Both the position numbers and the translations under genes were made by a program. Of a stretch of 47,805 nucleotides of DNA, positions 26,922-34,719 are shown in pieces. The DNA lies in the NCBI GenBank assembly GCA_041583135.1, contig JBFHGJ010000041.1, positions 1 to 47,805 of the forward strand, given 5' to 3'. The stretch is from JABSOG01 sp041583135 (GTDB lineage Bacteria > Pseudomonadota > Gammaproteobacteria > Enterobacterales > Alteromonadaceae). A model generated the notes under the pieces. The model saw nothing but the letters and a program-made list of their open reading frames with translations, searched no databases and was not told where the DNA came from. How positions within the stretch are numbered: the stretch's first letter is position 1; each line of letters starts with the position of its first letter.

Positions 26922-27060
26922 TCATACTTCCATTACAAGCTTGATATGCATTATTGACACTATAAACCCATCAAGGTTCAAAGTCACTGATGCAAAATCC
27001 ACAAGACTCATCGCCCTTGGCAGGCTAAACTAGGCAAAAAGATTAACCCCAGCCATAACC

Positions 27061-27714
27061 ATGACACAACCCTATACCCTGATTGATATACAAAAATGGC
27101 CCCGTAAAGAACACTATGCATTTTATCGCACCTTCGTTCAGCCTTACTTTCAAATCGCGGTTGAATTGGATGTCGCGCCGTTAATGCAGTTTTGCAAAGC
27201 CAACGGACACGCTTTTTTTCATGGCTATATGTATTTGACGTTAAAGGCAATAAACGCCTCGCAACCAATGTGCTCTCGAATCGTCGAAGATCAAGTTCGG
27301 ATATACCAAAATGTCTCTGTTAGTGTCACCGTGATGGCGCCTGATGACACGATACGATTTTGCCGCGTTCCCTTTCAAACGGATTTTTCCAGCTTCAGCC
27401 AAGGCTTTGAGCAGGCCAAACAGGCCGCCGTAGAAGCGCCGTTTTTGAGCGACCCGCAACAAGCCGATGGAAAGGATAAAGCCACCGTCTATTGTTCGGT
27501 GATCCCTTGGCTTAGCTTCACCGGATACAGCCATGCAATCCATGCTCACGACACCTTTGGCATCCCCCGTTTGGTGTTTGGCAAGGTGAAACCAGACAGT
27601 CACAAAATGCCGATCGCCATTGATGCTCACCACGCTTTGGTCGATGGTCTGCATGTCGCCCAGTTTGTTCAACAGTTAGAGCAAATGTTGCTCAACCCGG
27701 ACAGTCACTTTTAA
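27061..27714 (+). CDS. Chloramphenicol-acetyltransferase-family acyltransferase
   Basis: A 217-residue CoA-dependent acyltransferase of the type A CAT family. It shows the N-terminal WPRKEHYAFY (CAT: WxRKEHF), FHGYMYLTLKAIN, the IPWLSFTGYSHA region and the catalytic HHALVDGLHVAQF, with the second histidine as general base in the family pattern HHxxxDG. Classic CATs have HHAVCDG, so the active-site neighbourhood is close but not identical. A chromosomal location without mobile elements suggests a housekeeping or intrinsic xenobiotic acetyltransferase rather than acquired resistance. No clear ribosome-binding site precedes the ATG. Confidence 0.85.
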   Translation: MTQPYTLIDIQKWPRKEHYAFYRTFVQPYFQIAVELDVAPLMQFCKANGHAFFHGYMYLTLKAINASQPMCSRIVEDQVRIYQNVSVSVTVMAPDDTIRFCRVPFQTDFSSFSQGFEQAKQAAVEAPFLSDPQQADGKDKATVYCSVIPWLSFTGYSHAIHAHDTFGIPRLVFGKVKPDSHKMPIAIDAHHALVDGLHVAQFVQQLEQMLLNPDSHF

Positions 27715-27732
27715 CTTTTTGCTTTAGGGCAT

Positions 27733-27776
27733 GTTGAGCTTCGAAATCGAATAAAATATCAACACCAAAGCTCAAC
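27733..27776. other. Inverted repeat downstream of the CAT-family gene
   Basis: The arms GTTGAGCTT at 27733-27741 and AAGCTCAAC at 27768-27776 are perfect 9-bp complements around a 26-base AT-rich loop. It could be a weak terminator for the CAT-like gene or a protein-binding site before the exporter gene. No T run follows. Confidence 0.4.
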
Positions 27777-27862
27777 ACGCTCCTAGCACCCGCTGACATC
27801 GTTTGACTGTCAGAGTCGGTCATGATAGAAAGCCTGCTTGTTAGATTTGCTCATGGACATTC

Positions 27863-28420
27863 ATGGAATCATTTATTACCTCAACGGTCACCGTCACCCT
27901 TGCAGAGATAGGTGACAAAACACAATTGTTGTCACTGGTACTTGCCACTCGGTTTAAAAATAAATGGGCTATCATCGCCGGTATTTTTGTTGCGACTATA
28001 CTCAACCACGGAGTGTCGGCGTATCTCGGGAATTGGTTGGCGCAGTTCCTACAGTCGCAAACCGGGCAATACCTTGTAGGCGGCAGTTTTATCGTGCTGG
28101 CCATGTGGTTGCTTATTCCTGATAAAGATGAAGATGTTGAAGGAAAGTATGATCATTACGGCGCCTTTGCCGTATCGACTATTTTATTCTTCTTCGCCGA
28201 GATCGGCGACAAAACCCAAGTGGCCACCGTGCTGCTAGGCGCTCAGTTCGACAGTATTGTGTTAGTGACCCTCGGTACCACACTCGGTATGCTGTTGGCC
28301 AATGTCCCTGTGGTGTTCGCTGGCGAATACATCATGCAAAGGCTGCCGCTGAGTCTAACCAGAATACTCGCCGCGCTGGCCTTCGCTTTGGTCGGGGTAT
28401 TTAAAGTATTGGGCTGGTAA
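27863..28420 (+). CDS. GDT1/TMEM165 family (UPF0016) cation exporter, likely manganese
   Basis: A 185-residue inner-membrane protein with six predicted membrane helices in two homologous halves. Each half has the family signature E-x-GDK-(S/T)(Q/R): AEIGDKTQLLSLV at the N-terminus and AEIGDKTQVATVL near 112. Bacterial members such as MneA/MntX export manganese; calcium transport is known in eukaryotic members. The central linker IPDKDEDVEGKYDH is acidic. I looked for a yybP-ykoY manganese riboswitch in the 148-base leader and did not find one. Confidence 0.9.
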   Translation: MESFITSTVTVTLAEIGDKTQLLSLVLATRFKNKWAIIAGIFVATILNHGVSAYLGNWLAQFLQSQTGQYLVGGSFIVLAMWLLIPDKDEDVEGKYDHYGAFAVSTILFFFAEIGDKTQVATVLLGAQFDSIVLVTLGTTLGMLLANVPVVFAGEYIMQRLPLSLTRILAALAFALVGVFKVLGW

Positions 28421-28461
28421 ATTTCGCCGTTACGACTCATTTAACTCATATTCCGATACCG

Positions 28462-28502
28462 ATTTCGTTTAAAGCACATCCCTTACACGCTTTAAACGAA
28501 AT
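28462..28502. other. 14-bp perfect inverted repeat after the GDT1-family gene
   Basis: The arms ATTTCGTTTAAAGC (28462-28475) and GCTTTAAACGAAAT (28489-28502) are exactly complementary, with a 13-base loop. The stem is AT-rich and no T tract follows, so it may be a terminator-like hairpin for the exporter gene or an operator for the following dioxygenase-like gene. Confidence 0.5.
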
Positions 28503-28656
28503 GCACCTATCACCGCTTTTTTAATGCTCGGCCGATAACAATCATCAAGCAGCTTTAACCTAGGTCATATAAAACCATAATTGACTTTGTGTTTAAGCGC
28601 ATTACACTCCAAAGCAAACATACTCAAAAGATAACAAATAGACACATAGGTAAAGC

Positions 28657-29493
28657 ATGAAGTATCAACGCGGATTTTTAAACCAACAAGAACTCAACAC
28701 GCTGACCAAAAGTACGCTTCAAGGCTACGATCCAGCCAACAATATCATCTCACTGTCTGGTATCGATGAGATCAAACAAAAGATCCAAGCCCAGATTGAA
28801 GCCCATTACGGCGTTTCAACGGAATTTCTAATGGCCTATCTGTTTTTGGCCTGTGAAACCACCATGGAGAAGTTTGAGCAAAGCTTGGGTTGGCATACCG
28901 ACGGTTCCTGTAACTTTGTAGACGGTGATTGTTTCAATGCATGGCTACCGATTTACAATGATTCAAACGATACCGGTATGGAGATCATATCTGATAAGGA
29001 GAACCCCGAGTTATATCGCCATGTTGGCGACCAGACTCACTCGCTTCAGATCTTCAATCGTCAGCATGATGCGGCGACATTTGCCATGGTCAGAGCACCG
29101 CAAGAAGCGGATATGTTGGTGATCAACCATTTCTCTGGCGATGTATTCCCGTTTGATAAATCCAAGCTCAATATCAGCAAAATAGAAAAGCCACAATTGG
29201 GTGACTTGGCCATATTCAAACAAACCGACATCCATCGCGGTTTTCACAACGGCGGAGTACGCATTCAACTTAGCCTCAAGTTTATCTCCAGTGAAGCCAA
29301 ACTAAACACCAAAGCCAGCAATAGCTATTATAAGTTATTCGAAAAAATGACCGGTGGCGGCAGTATCCATCAGTTCTTGGCAGCCCGCTCAGCGCTTGTG
29401 CCGCCACGTAGGCTGTCAAAACACGGCAAGCTTGAGGGTATTTTGGTAAAAACCTTGCTCAACAACCAGTTGGCTAAAAACAACGGCCAATAG
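28657..29493 (+). CDS. PhyH-like Fe(II)/2-oxoglutarate dioxygenase-fold protein
   Basis: A 278-residue soluble protein with the pattern of phytanoyl-CoA dioxygenase-like enzymes: GWHTDGSCNF near 77 supplies the HxD iron-binding pair, and DIHRGFHNGGVRIQLSLKF near 190-208 (parts DIHRGFH and GVRIQLS) supplies the distal histidine and the arginine that holds 2-oxoglutarate. The stretch between, DCFNAWLPIYN, is also usual. The substrate is unknown. AGGTAAAGC precedes the ATG. It converges on a lipoprotein gene, with tandem 20-bp repeats between. Confidence 0.75.
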   Translation: MKYQRGFLNQQELNTLTKSTLQGYDPANNIISLSGIDEIKQKIQAQIEAHYGVSTEFLMAYLFLACETTMEKFEQSLGWHTDGSCNFVDGDCFNAWLPIYNDSNDTGMEIISDKENPELYRHVGDQTHSLQIFNRQHDAATFAMVRAPQEADMLVINHFSGDVFPFDKSKLNISKIEKPQLGDLAIFKQTDIHRGFHNGGVRIQLSLKFISSEAKLNTKASNSYYKLFEKMTGGGSIHQFLAARSALVPPRRLSKHGKLEGILVKTLLNNQLAKNNGQ

Positions 29494-29557
29494 TGCAGTG
29501 TAAAACTGAGCAATTGCGCTTTTGAAGGCTTGAAAGCGCAATAACCACTTTTGTAAA

Positions 29558-29593
29558 CCGAGTTGAGGTTAGTTAACCCCAATTGAGGTCAGT
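29558..29593. repeat. Tandem 20-bp-period CCGAGTTGAGGTTA motif
   Basis: CCGAGTTGAGGTTAGT at 29558-29573 is followed exactly 20 bp later by the diverged copy CCCAATTGAGGTCAGT at 29578-29593. They lie between the convergent dioxygenase-like and lipoprotein genes, and the second copy covers the TGA stop of the lipoprotein gene. The same arrangement and period occur at 19965-20000. Confidence 0.7.
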
Positions 29594-30368
29594 TAGATCG
29601 GATTTCATAGAAAAACGATTGCCGGAAATACAGCTTACTGCCATAAAAATTTGACGATTGTATGGTAGGTATTCTGCCCGCTTGATTGATCCAAAGATAG
29701 GGGGTTAATTCTGGTCGTTGCAATTGCCAACTGCCACTTGCAATCACATATTGGGTTTCATTGACAGGCACTTCGGCTTGCAGATAACACCTTGCGTAAA
29801 CATCGCAAGGCAGATTTGAATCCGCTATCCCGACGACGGTGTTGAGGTCAGCGTTACCATGCCAGCTGACATATAGATCGTCATATTCGCGATCATAACC
29901 TTGGATCACCGACCCCGGCTCGTCAATGGTCATTTTTTGCGGCAAAGTGAAGTCAAGGGATAAATCTTGACCGTTGGCGCGGTCGATAGACAAATGATGC
30001 TCACTTTGCGCTAAAATCCAAGGGGCATCCTTTTCATCAAAATAATAATGATATGTAACATCCCCATCAAAGAGCATATTCCAAGAGATGTCATGGGGCT
30101 CAATTGCCTCATTATTGATGGTTAAAGTAACTACATCACCTTCAGGCAGACTGGTGTGACCAAGTTCACCGCTGGTATAAAACTTTAAATCGATGGCAAG
30201 ACGACCGTCTGAATATTCTTCGCCATAGAGGTTTAATTTAGTCGTTTTGCTGTATTTAGCTTCGATTTCGACTTTAAGCCTTTCTTCGTTGAGGTATTCG
30301 ACATATTCAGAGACATTACAGCCACTTAGAGTGGTAAATGCCAATATTAAGACAGGTATTTGCTTCAT
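29589..30368 (-). CDS. Hypothetical lipoprotein
   Basis: From the ATG at 30368 this is a 259-residue predicted lipoprotein: a short hydrophobic signal MKQIPVLILAFTTLSGC with lipobox LSGC. A longer frame to 30479 would put 37 residues before the signal and is unlikely. The mature part is acidic and looks beta-rich, without a recognised domain. It is divergent from the zinc locus that begins at 30539 and shares that intergenic region. Confidence 0.7.
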   Translation of the reverse strand: MKQIPVLILAFTTLSGCNVSEYVEYLNEERLKVEIEAKYSKTTKLNLYGEEYSDGRLAIDLKFYTSGELGHTSLPEGDVVTLTINNEAIEPHDISWNMLFDGDVTYHYYFDEKDAPWILAQSEHHLSIDRANGQDLSLDFTLPQKMTIDEPGSVIQGYDREYDDLYVSWHGNADLNTVVGIADSNLPCDVYARCYLQAEVPVNETQYVIASGSWQLQRPELTPYLWINQAGRIPTIQSSNFYGSKLYFRQSFFYEIRSN

Positions 30369-30502
30369 TATTACCGTATTCCATGTGAAAAACCGGCGAA
30401 CAATACCAGTCAAGTGCCTATTGGTCAAATATGGCGATGTTCGCTGAAATGTTGCAGTCAGATAACGAATCGTAAACAAATGTTAATTTCGCTCCGCAAA
30501 TA

Positions 30503-30537
30503 TTGTCAGCAATGTGATGTTATAGTATAACATCACA
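30503..30537 (+). promoter_or_regulatory. Zur-type operator overlapping a sigma-70 promoter
   Basis: Bases 30513-30537 form a perfect 25-bp palindrome centred on G30525, with half-site TGTGATGTTATA. This closely resembles the E. coli Zur box core (TGTTATA-N-TATAACA). A -35 TTGTCA (30503-30508) and -10 TATAAC (30526-30531) are spaced 17 bp, with the -10 inside the palindrome, so repressor binding would block polymerase. The zinc-receptor gene downstream supports zinc control. The predicted transcription start falls about at the ATG of the next gene (30539). Confidence 0.85.
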
Positions 30538-30538
30538 C

Positions 30539-30847
30539 ATGAAACTGATGATGCGCCCCACTTATCAAGTAAAAACCAAAGCTCGACAGCTCATGCTGCT
30601 TATCGGGCTTTTGTTGTTTTTGCCGATAGCCCAAGCGCAACATTTATCGACACATGACTTTTCCGTCGGTGAAATTAACTGCCTAGTTTGTCATGCCAAT
30701 ATCGATATTGCCGGTAATATACCAGAAGAACTGGCACAGCTGGATTTCGACAGCGCAAAAGAAATGCCGCTGACTTCGGTCAAATCCAACATTCAACATT
30801 CTTACAGCCATCATAAAGCCATTCGTGCCCCGCCTTTTTTCACTTAA
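30539..30847 (+). CDS. Small exported Cys/His protein of a Zur-regulated locus
   Basis: A frame of up to 102 residues with a signal peptide (LMLLIGLLLFLPIAQAQ, cleavage after AQA). The mature part is about 65 residues, with HLSTHDFSVGEINCLVCHAN, seen as HLSTH and CLVCH, and a C-terminal HSYSHHKAIR. The His and Cys placement suggests metal binding; the CxxCH also matches a heme-attachment motif, but the zinc context argues for a periplasmic zinc chaperone. The ATG at 30539 directly abuts the Zur operator with no room for a ribosome-binding site, so it may be read from a leaderless mRNA, or start at a later Met (residues 4, 5 or 19). It leads the receptor gene. Confidence 0.7.
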   Translation: MKLMMRPTYQVKTKARQLMLLIGLLLFLPIAQAQHLSTHDFSVGEINCLVCHANIDIAGNIPEELAQLDFDSAKEMPLTSVKSNIQHSYSHHKAIRAPPFFT

Positions 30848-30866
30848 CTTTTGTCTTTTCATTCTA

Positions 30867-30925
30867 TTGCGTTAGCTCTTGTGCCGAAGAACTTACTCCT
30901 GTAGTAAGCTCGGAACAGCGCGCAA
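30867..30925 (+). other. Nested hairpin between the small gene and the ZnuD-like gene
   Basis: The inner stem is CTTACT (30892-30897) with AGTAAG (30903-30908) and a 5-base loop. It is enclosed by CCGA/CGG and an outer TTGCG (30867-30871) with CGCAA (30921-30925). No T run follows. It could act as a processing or partial-termination element that sets the ratio of the two products. Confidence 0.45.
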
Positions 30926-30976
30926 CGGAATAATTTAACAGTTTGTTATTATTGAAAAATTTGAGTATAAAAAGCG

Positions 30977-33385
30977 ATGAATAAAAAAACCTTGCTGGCG
31001 TTGTCTATCGGCGCGCTGTTTAGTCACTCCGTTATGGCCGAAACCATCAGCGGCATTATAGTCGATAAGGCCGGTAAGCCGGTCAGTAAAGCGAAAATTG
31101 AAGTCAACGGCTCTAAACTGGTTGTTTATGCCGATGCCGACGGCCGCTTTACCCTCAGCGGTATTCGCCCTGGCAATGTCGAGTTACATGTCACAGCGAA
31201 AAACTACAGCCACTACAATAAGTCTTATGACCTACCACAAAGCGGCCTAGAGGGATTAAACATCATTCTCTCGCCAACGGTATTTGACGTCATCAAAGTC
31301 AATGCTACGCCCCTTCACTCATCCACTATCGAGTCGGCATTGCCGGTCAACGTGATCGCCGCCGACGCATTAAGAATGAAGCAAGCCTCAAGTTTGGGTG
31401 AAACCCTTAAGAACGAAGTTGGCGTTCACTCGACCTTTTATGGCCCTTCATCCAGTAGCCCGGTGATCCGCGGATTAGATGGTCCTAGGGTTATGGTAAC
31501 GCAAAACGGACTTGATGCCGGTGACGCCTCAAGAGTTGGCCCTGATCATGCCGTATCGAGTGAATCGAGTACCGCCAATCAAATTGAAGTCTTGCGTGGT
31601 CCGGCAACACTGTTTTACGGCTCTGGTGCCATCGGTGGCGTGGTCAACGTGATCGACAACCGAGTGCCGCACACACGAGACACCACTTTTGAATGGCTGG
31701 CTGAATACAACAGTGTCGCAAGCGAACGTTTAGCATCGATTAACGCCAACACCGCAGTTGATCAGGTTGCACTGCATTTTGATGGTTTTTGGCGCGACTC
31801 TGGTGATTATAAGCTCGCCGGTCCTGCGGAGCTTGAAAGCGATGAAGAACATCAAGACCATGAAGAACACCATGAGCCATCAAGGTTGCCCAATAGCTCA
31901 TCGAAAGCCAGCGGCTATACCGCAGGTAGCAGCTATATGCTCGACAATGGATTTGTTGGTTTTTCCATCGGCCGTATCGACCGCACCTATGATGTACCAG
32001 GTCATGCCGCTCATTCAGACGAACACGAAGAAGATGCTCAAGAGCCTGAAGAAACCGTATACGCCGATATGCGTCAAAATCGCTATCAAATGATCACCAA
32101 GTTGGATTTTGACGATAGCTACTTCAGTGCAGCGCACGGAAAAATGGCCTACACAGATTATCAGCACATGGAAATCGAAGATGGCGCCATCGGCACAACC
32201 TTTAAAAACAAAAGCTTAGAAGGCCGCGTCGAACTGTATCACCGTGAACACAACGGCTATGCCGGTGCACTTAGCCTACATTACAAACGTAGCGACTTTA
32301 CCGCGCTTGGCGAAGAAGCATTTACGCCACCTTCTGAGTCAGAGTTTTTTGCCTTATCACTACTTGAGGAAAAACACTTCGGCGATTGGGTTTTGCAACT
32401 GGGTGGTAGGCTTGAGCGTTCAATTCTATCAGCCGACGGTATTGAGCTTGACCTCGGTGCCCATGAAGAACAAGACGACCACGAAGACGGTTTGTCTGAC
32501 ATTCACTTCGACAAGCAAACCTTCAATCCATTGAGCCTGTCGGCCGGTCTGATCTGGAACTTTTCCGAAGGTTATAACTTTGCCCTGAGCGCCGCCTACT
32601 CCCAGCGCGCCCCTTCGGCGTCCGAGCTATTTTCTTTCGGGCCACACATCGGCACTCGCAGTTTCGAAGTCGGCGCGCTGTTTGACCTACACCAAGAAGC
32701 GGATGGCGACTATCATGTGGAGTTGAGCGATCAGGCCCTCGATATGGAAACGTCCTACAACCTTGACTTTACTTTGCGCAAGTTCGATGGCGATGTGGGC
32801 TTTGTCTTTAACGTGTTTTACAACAACGTCGATGACTTTTTCTATCAACGAAGTACTGGCTTGTTTGTTGAAGGTGGTCATGCCCATTCCGATAGTGAAG
32901 ATGCCCCTACAGGTGAAGAAGACCACGGCGCGGAACTGCCAATGCTGATCTTTGACCAACAAGATGCCAAACTCTATGGTTTCGAGGCGCAAGTCATTTA
33001 TCAACTCAGCTCTCAGGTCAAGTTGACGGCGTTTAGCGACTATATTCGCGGCAAGCTCGACGGTGGTGAAAACTTACCACGCATCCCACCGATGCGCGTT
33101 GGTGGTAAATTTAACTACAGTGCTGATAATTATGGCGCCGAGTTGAGTGTTACTCACTACACCGAGCAAGATGAGGTCGGTTACCTAGAAACCAGCACTG
33201 ACGGTTACACCATGTTGGATATGAATTTCAACTATTACTTCAATACCGAGATGGGCGATTTGACGCTGTATCTCAAAGGTCATAACTTGACCGACGAACA
33301 TGCCCGAGTACATAGCTCGTTTTTGAAAAACTCTGTGCCGCTGCCAGGTCGTGGGTTCTCACTGGGGATCCGCGGCGGATTCTAA
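30977..33385 (+). CDS. ZnuD-like TonB-dependent zinc receptor
   Basis: An 802-residue outer-membrane receptor with a signal peptide (cleavage after VMA). Residues about 25-100 form a carboxypeptidase-regulatory-like domain (GIIVDKAGKPVSKAKIEV), then a plug domain with the conserved VIRGLDGPRVMV and VEVLRGPATLFYGSGAIGGVVNV-type segment, and a 22-strand barrel ending in a terminal Phe (LGIRGGF). Four predicted loops are rich in His, Asp and Glu, near 288-304, 343-360, 495-505 and 635-652. This is the feature that distinguishes ZnuD-type zinc receptors. It lies 129 bases after the small Zur-controlled gene and probably shares its promoter. A nearby TATAAA is the only hint of a local one. Confidence 0.9.
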   Translation: MNKKTLLALSIGALFSHSVMAETISGIIVDKAGKPVSKAKIEVNGSKLVVYADADGRFTLSGIRPGNVELHVTAKNYSHYNKSYDLPQSGLEGLNIILSPTVFDVIKVNATPLHSSTIESALPVNVIAADALRMKQASSLGETLKNEVGVHSTFYGPSSSSPVIRGLDGPRVMVTQNGLDAGDASRVGPDHAVSSESSTANQIEVLRGPATLFYGSGAIGGVVNVIDNRVPHTRDTTFEWLAEYNSVASERLASINANTAVDQVALHFDGFWRDSGDYKLAGPAELESDEEHQDHEEHHEPSRLPNSSSKASGYTAGSSYMLDNGFVGFSIGRIDRTYDVPGHAAHSDEHEEDAQEPEETVYADMRQNRYQMITKLDFDDSYFSAAHGKMAYTDYQHMEIEDGAIGTTFKNKSLEGRVELYHREHNGYAGALSLHYKRSDFTALGEEAFTPPSESEFFALSLLEEKHFGDWVLQLGGRLERSILSADGIELDLGAHEEQDDHEDGLSDIHFDKQTFNPLSLSAGLIWNFSEGYNFALSAAYSQRAPSASELFSFGPHIGTRSFEVGALFDLHQEADGDYHVELSDQALDMETSYNLDFTLRKFDGDVGFVFNVFYNNVDDFFYQRSTGLFVEGGHAHSDSEDAPTGEEDHGAELPMLIFDQQDAKLYGFEAQVIYQLSSQVKLTAFSDYIRGKLDGGENLPRIPPMRVGGKFNYSADNYGAELSVTHYTEQDEVGYLETSTDGYTMLDMNFNYYFNTEMGDLTLYLKGHNLTDEHARVHSSFLKNSVPLPGRGFSLGIRGGF

Positions 33386-33697
33386 CCTTAGTGGCCACTT
33401 TAAACAGCCATTAATGGCGACAACGAGGTAAAAGGATTTACCTCTTGTTGCGAACAATCAAGACAGCCCTGCCTCGTTCAAATTCAGCCCCTATACTCAA
33501 CCTTTTGAGCCTTACAAACACATCGAGAGATTGTTCTATCCTTAGCAATTGAACCGCATCAATATTTATATCATATGTCATTTTGTTGTCATATCGTCAC
33601 CATTGCGTAATAAATGGTATCTAGCATACGCTCCGCAACATCTTGACCATCTAGTCAAAAAATCTAACGTACAACAACAAAAATAGGAATACTTAAC
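33386..33697. other. Gene-free 312-base interval before the nuclease gene
   Basis: It begins with the hairpin at 33421-33450 that may end the zinc operon, then AT-rich sequence in which the nuclease promoter must lie (repeats of TCATAT/GTCATATCG around 33570-33600). A copy of the short GCTCCGCAA motif is at 33630-33638. No open frame or RNA gene is recognised. Confidence 0.6.
33421..33450 (+). terminator. Hairpin downstream of the ZnuD-like gene
   Basis: CAACGAGGTAAA (33421-33432) pairs with TTTACCTCTTGTTG (33437-33450), with a one- or two-base bulge and a 4-base loop AGGA. No T tract follows, so it is only a possible terminator. Confidence 0.5.
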
Positions 33698-34477
33698 ATG
33701 AAATTGATCACCAGCATCGTTCTGACCATTTTGTCTGGCTCAGCCGTGGCGTCTGCCACCCAGCACTGTGGCAGCTATGGTTGCCCCAGCGGCGCGCCCT
33801 CAAACAATATCGTTGTCGAAAGACCCATCTATATTTTGAGCAGCAATCGAACCACCAAATTCTCGGATTGGGCAGCTTACAAAGTCACACCGGCGACGAT
33901 AGACGGGCCTAGTCGTTCACGCTATTGGAAAGCTGACCCGGCGATCAACAGTGCTTACACCCTTGAACCAGCCGACTATACCGACGCCAACGCCGTCATC
34001 GGCACCGATAGAGGCCATCAAGTGCCTTTGGCAAGCTTTGCCAACACCGCCAATTGGGCAGACACCAACTATTTATCCAATATCACGCCGCAGGACTCAG
34101 ATCTCAACCAAGGTCCATGGGTAAAGCTCGAAACGGCTGTCAGAAACTACGTGCGTACCGGCGTGAACGCCTATGTCGTCACAGGTCCGTTGTATGAATA
34201 TTACTGGGCGACTTTACCAGGTGCCAATGAAGGCCATGTGGTGCCCTCTGGCTACTTCAAAGTCGTGCTCACCATCAGTGGTTCGGGCTGGGTCGATGCT
34301 TCTGCCTTTATTATGGAGCAGTCCACTTCACGAAGCAGCAACTACTGCACAAAGCAAGTGACGATTGATGAAGTAGAAAGCCGTTCAGGTTTAAACATTA
34401 TGCCGAGCTTACCGTCATACAAAGAAAGTGCCGTTGAAGGTAGTATTGGCGGCTTGAGTAAACAACTAGGTTGCTAA
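33698..34477 (+). CDS. Secreted DNA/RNA non-specific endonuclease (NUC family)
   Basis: A 259-residue protein with a signal peptide (cleavage around VASA) and the NUC/Serratia-nuclease active site DRGHQVPLASF (D/ERGH motif), followed by NYLSNITPQDSDLNQGPWVKLE, shown as NITPQ and NQGPW, where the asparagine binds Mg. Three or four cysteines near the N-terminus and at the C-terminus could form disulfides. Its role is likely nutrient scavenging or biofilm DNA turnover outside the cell. AGGAATAC lies upstream of the ATG. Confidence 0.92.
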   Translation: MKLITSIVLTILSGSAVASATQHCGSYGCPSGAPSNNIVVERPIYILSSNRTTKFSDWAAYKVTPATIDGPSRSRYWKADPAINSAYTLEPADYTDANAVIGTDRGHQVPLASFANTANWADTNYLSNITPQDSDLNQGPWVKLETAVRNYVRTGVNAYVVTGPLYEYYWATLPGANEGHVVPSGYFKVVLTISGSGWVDASAFIMEQSTSRSSNYCTKQVTIDEVESRSGLNIMPSLPSYKESAVEGSIGGLSKQLGC

Positions 34478-34494
34478 GGCGCGGCAATCAAACC

Positions 34495-34523
34495 ATAGTG
34501 CTCGGTGCAATACCGAGCACTAT
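34495..34523 (+). terminator. 12-bp hairpin after the nuclease gene
   Basis: ATAGTGCTCGGT (34495-34506) and ACCGAGCACTAT (34512-34523) are perfectly complementary around GCAAT. No T tract follows. Its position 18 bases after the stop suggests a terminator or mRNA 3'-end stabiliser. Confidence 0.6.
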
Positions 34524-34719
34524 ACTCGCGCAGCTCTATTGTGCTGGGCAAATCCATACCATCAACTGCTAAGCGCCTTATATCAAGGGGCTGCTAAAAT
34601 ACCGCTTAATTGACGATTGTTGCGGTGCTCTAGCGCAAAAGTGTTTCCTGATAAATGCAAACTCAACGTTTGACGTTATACTGACCTATTGGTATCAGTT
34701 AAAAAAGGCGTAACTTTAA

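Noticed and set aside
27061..27714. Acquired chloramphenicol resistance gene
   Set aside because: It is in the CAT family, but there are no flanking mobile elements and the gene looks native. Resistance cannot be claimed.
27715..27862. yybP-ykoY manganese riboswitch before the GDT1-family exporter
   Set aside because: Neither the conserved loop sequences nor the paired helices of the class could be found; only a simple inverted repeat is present.
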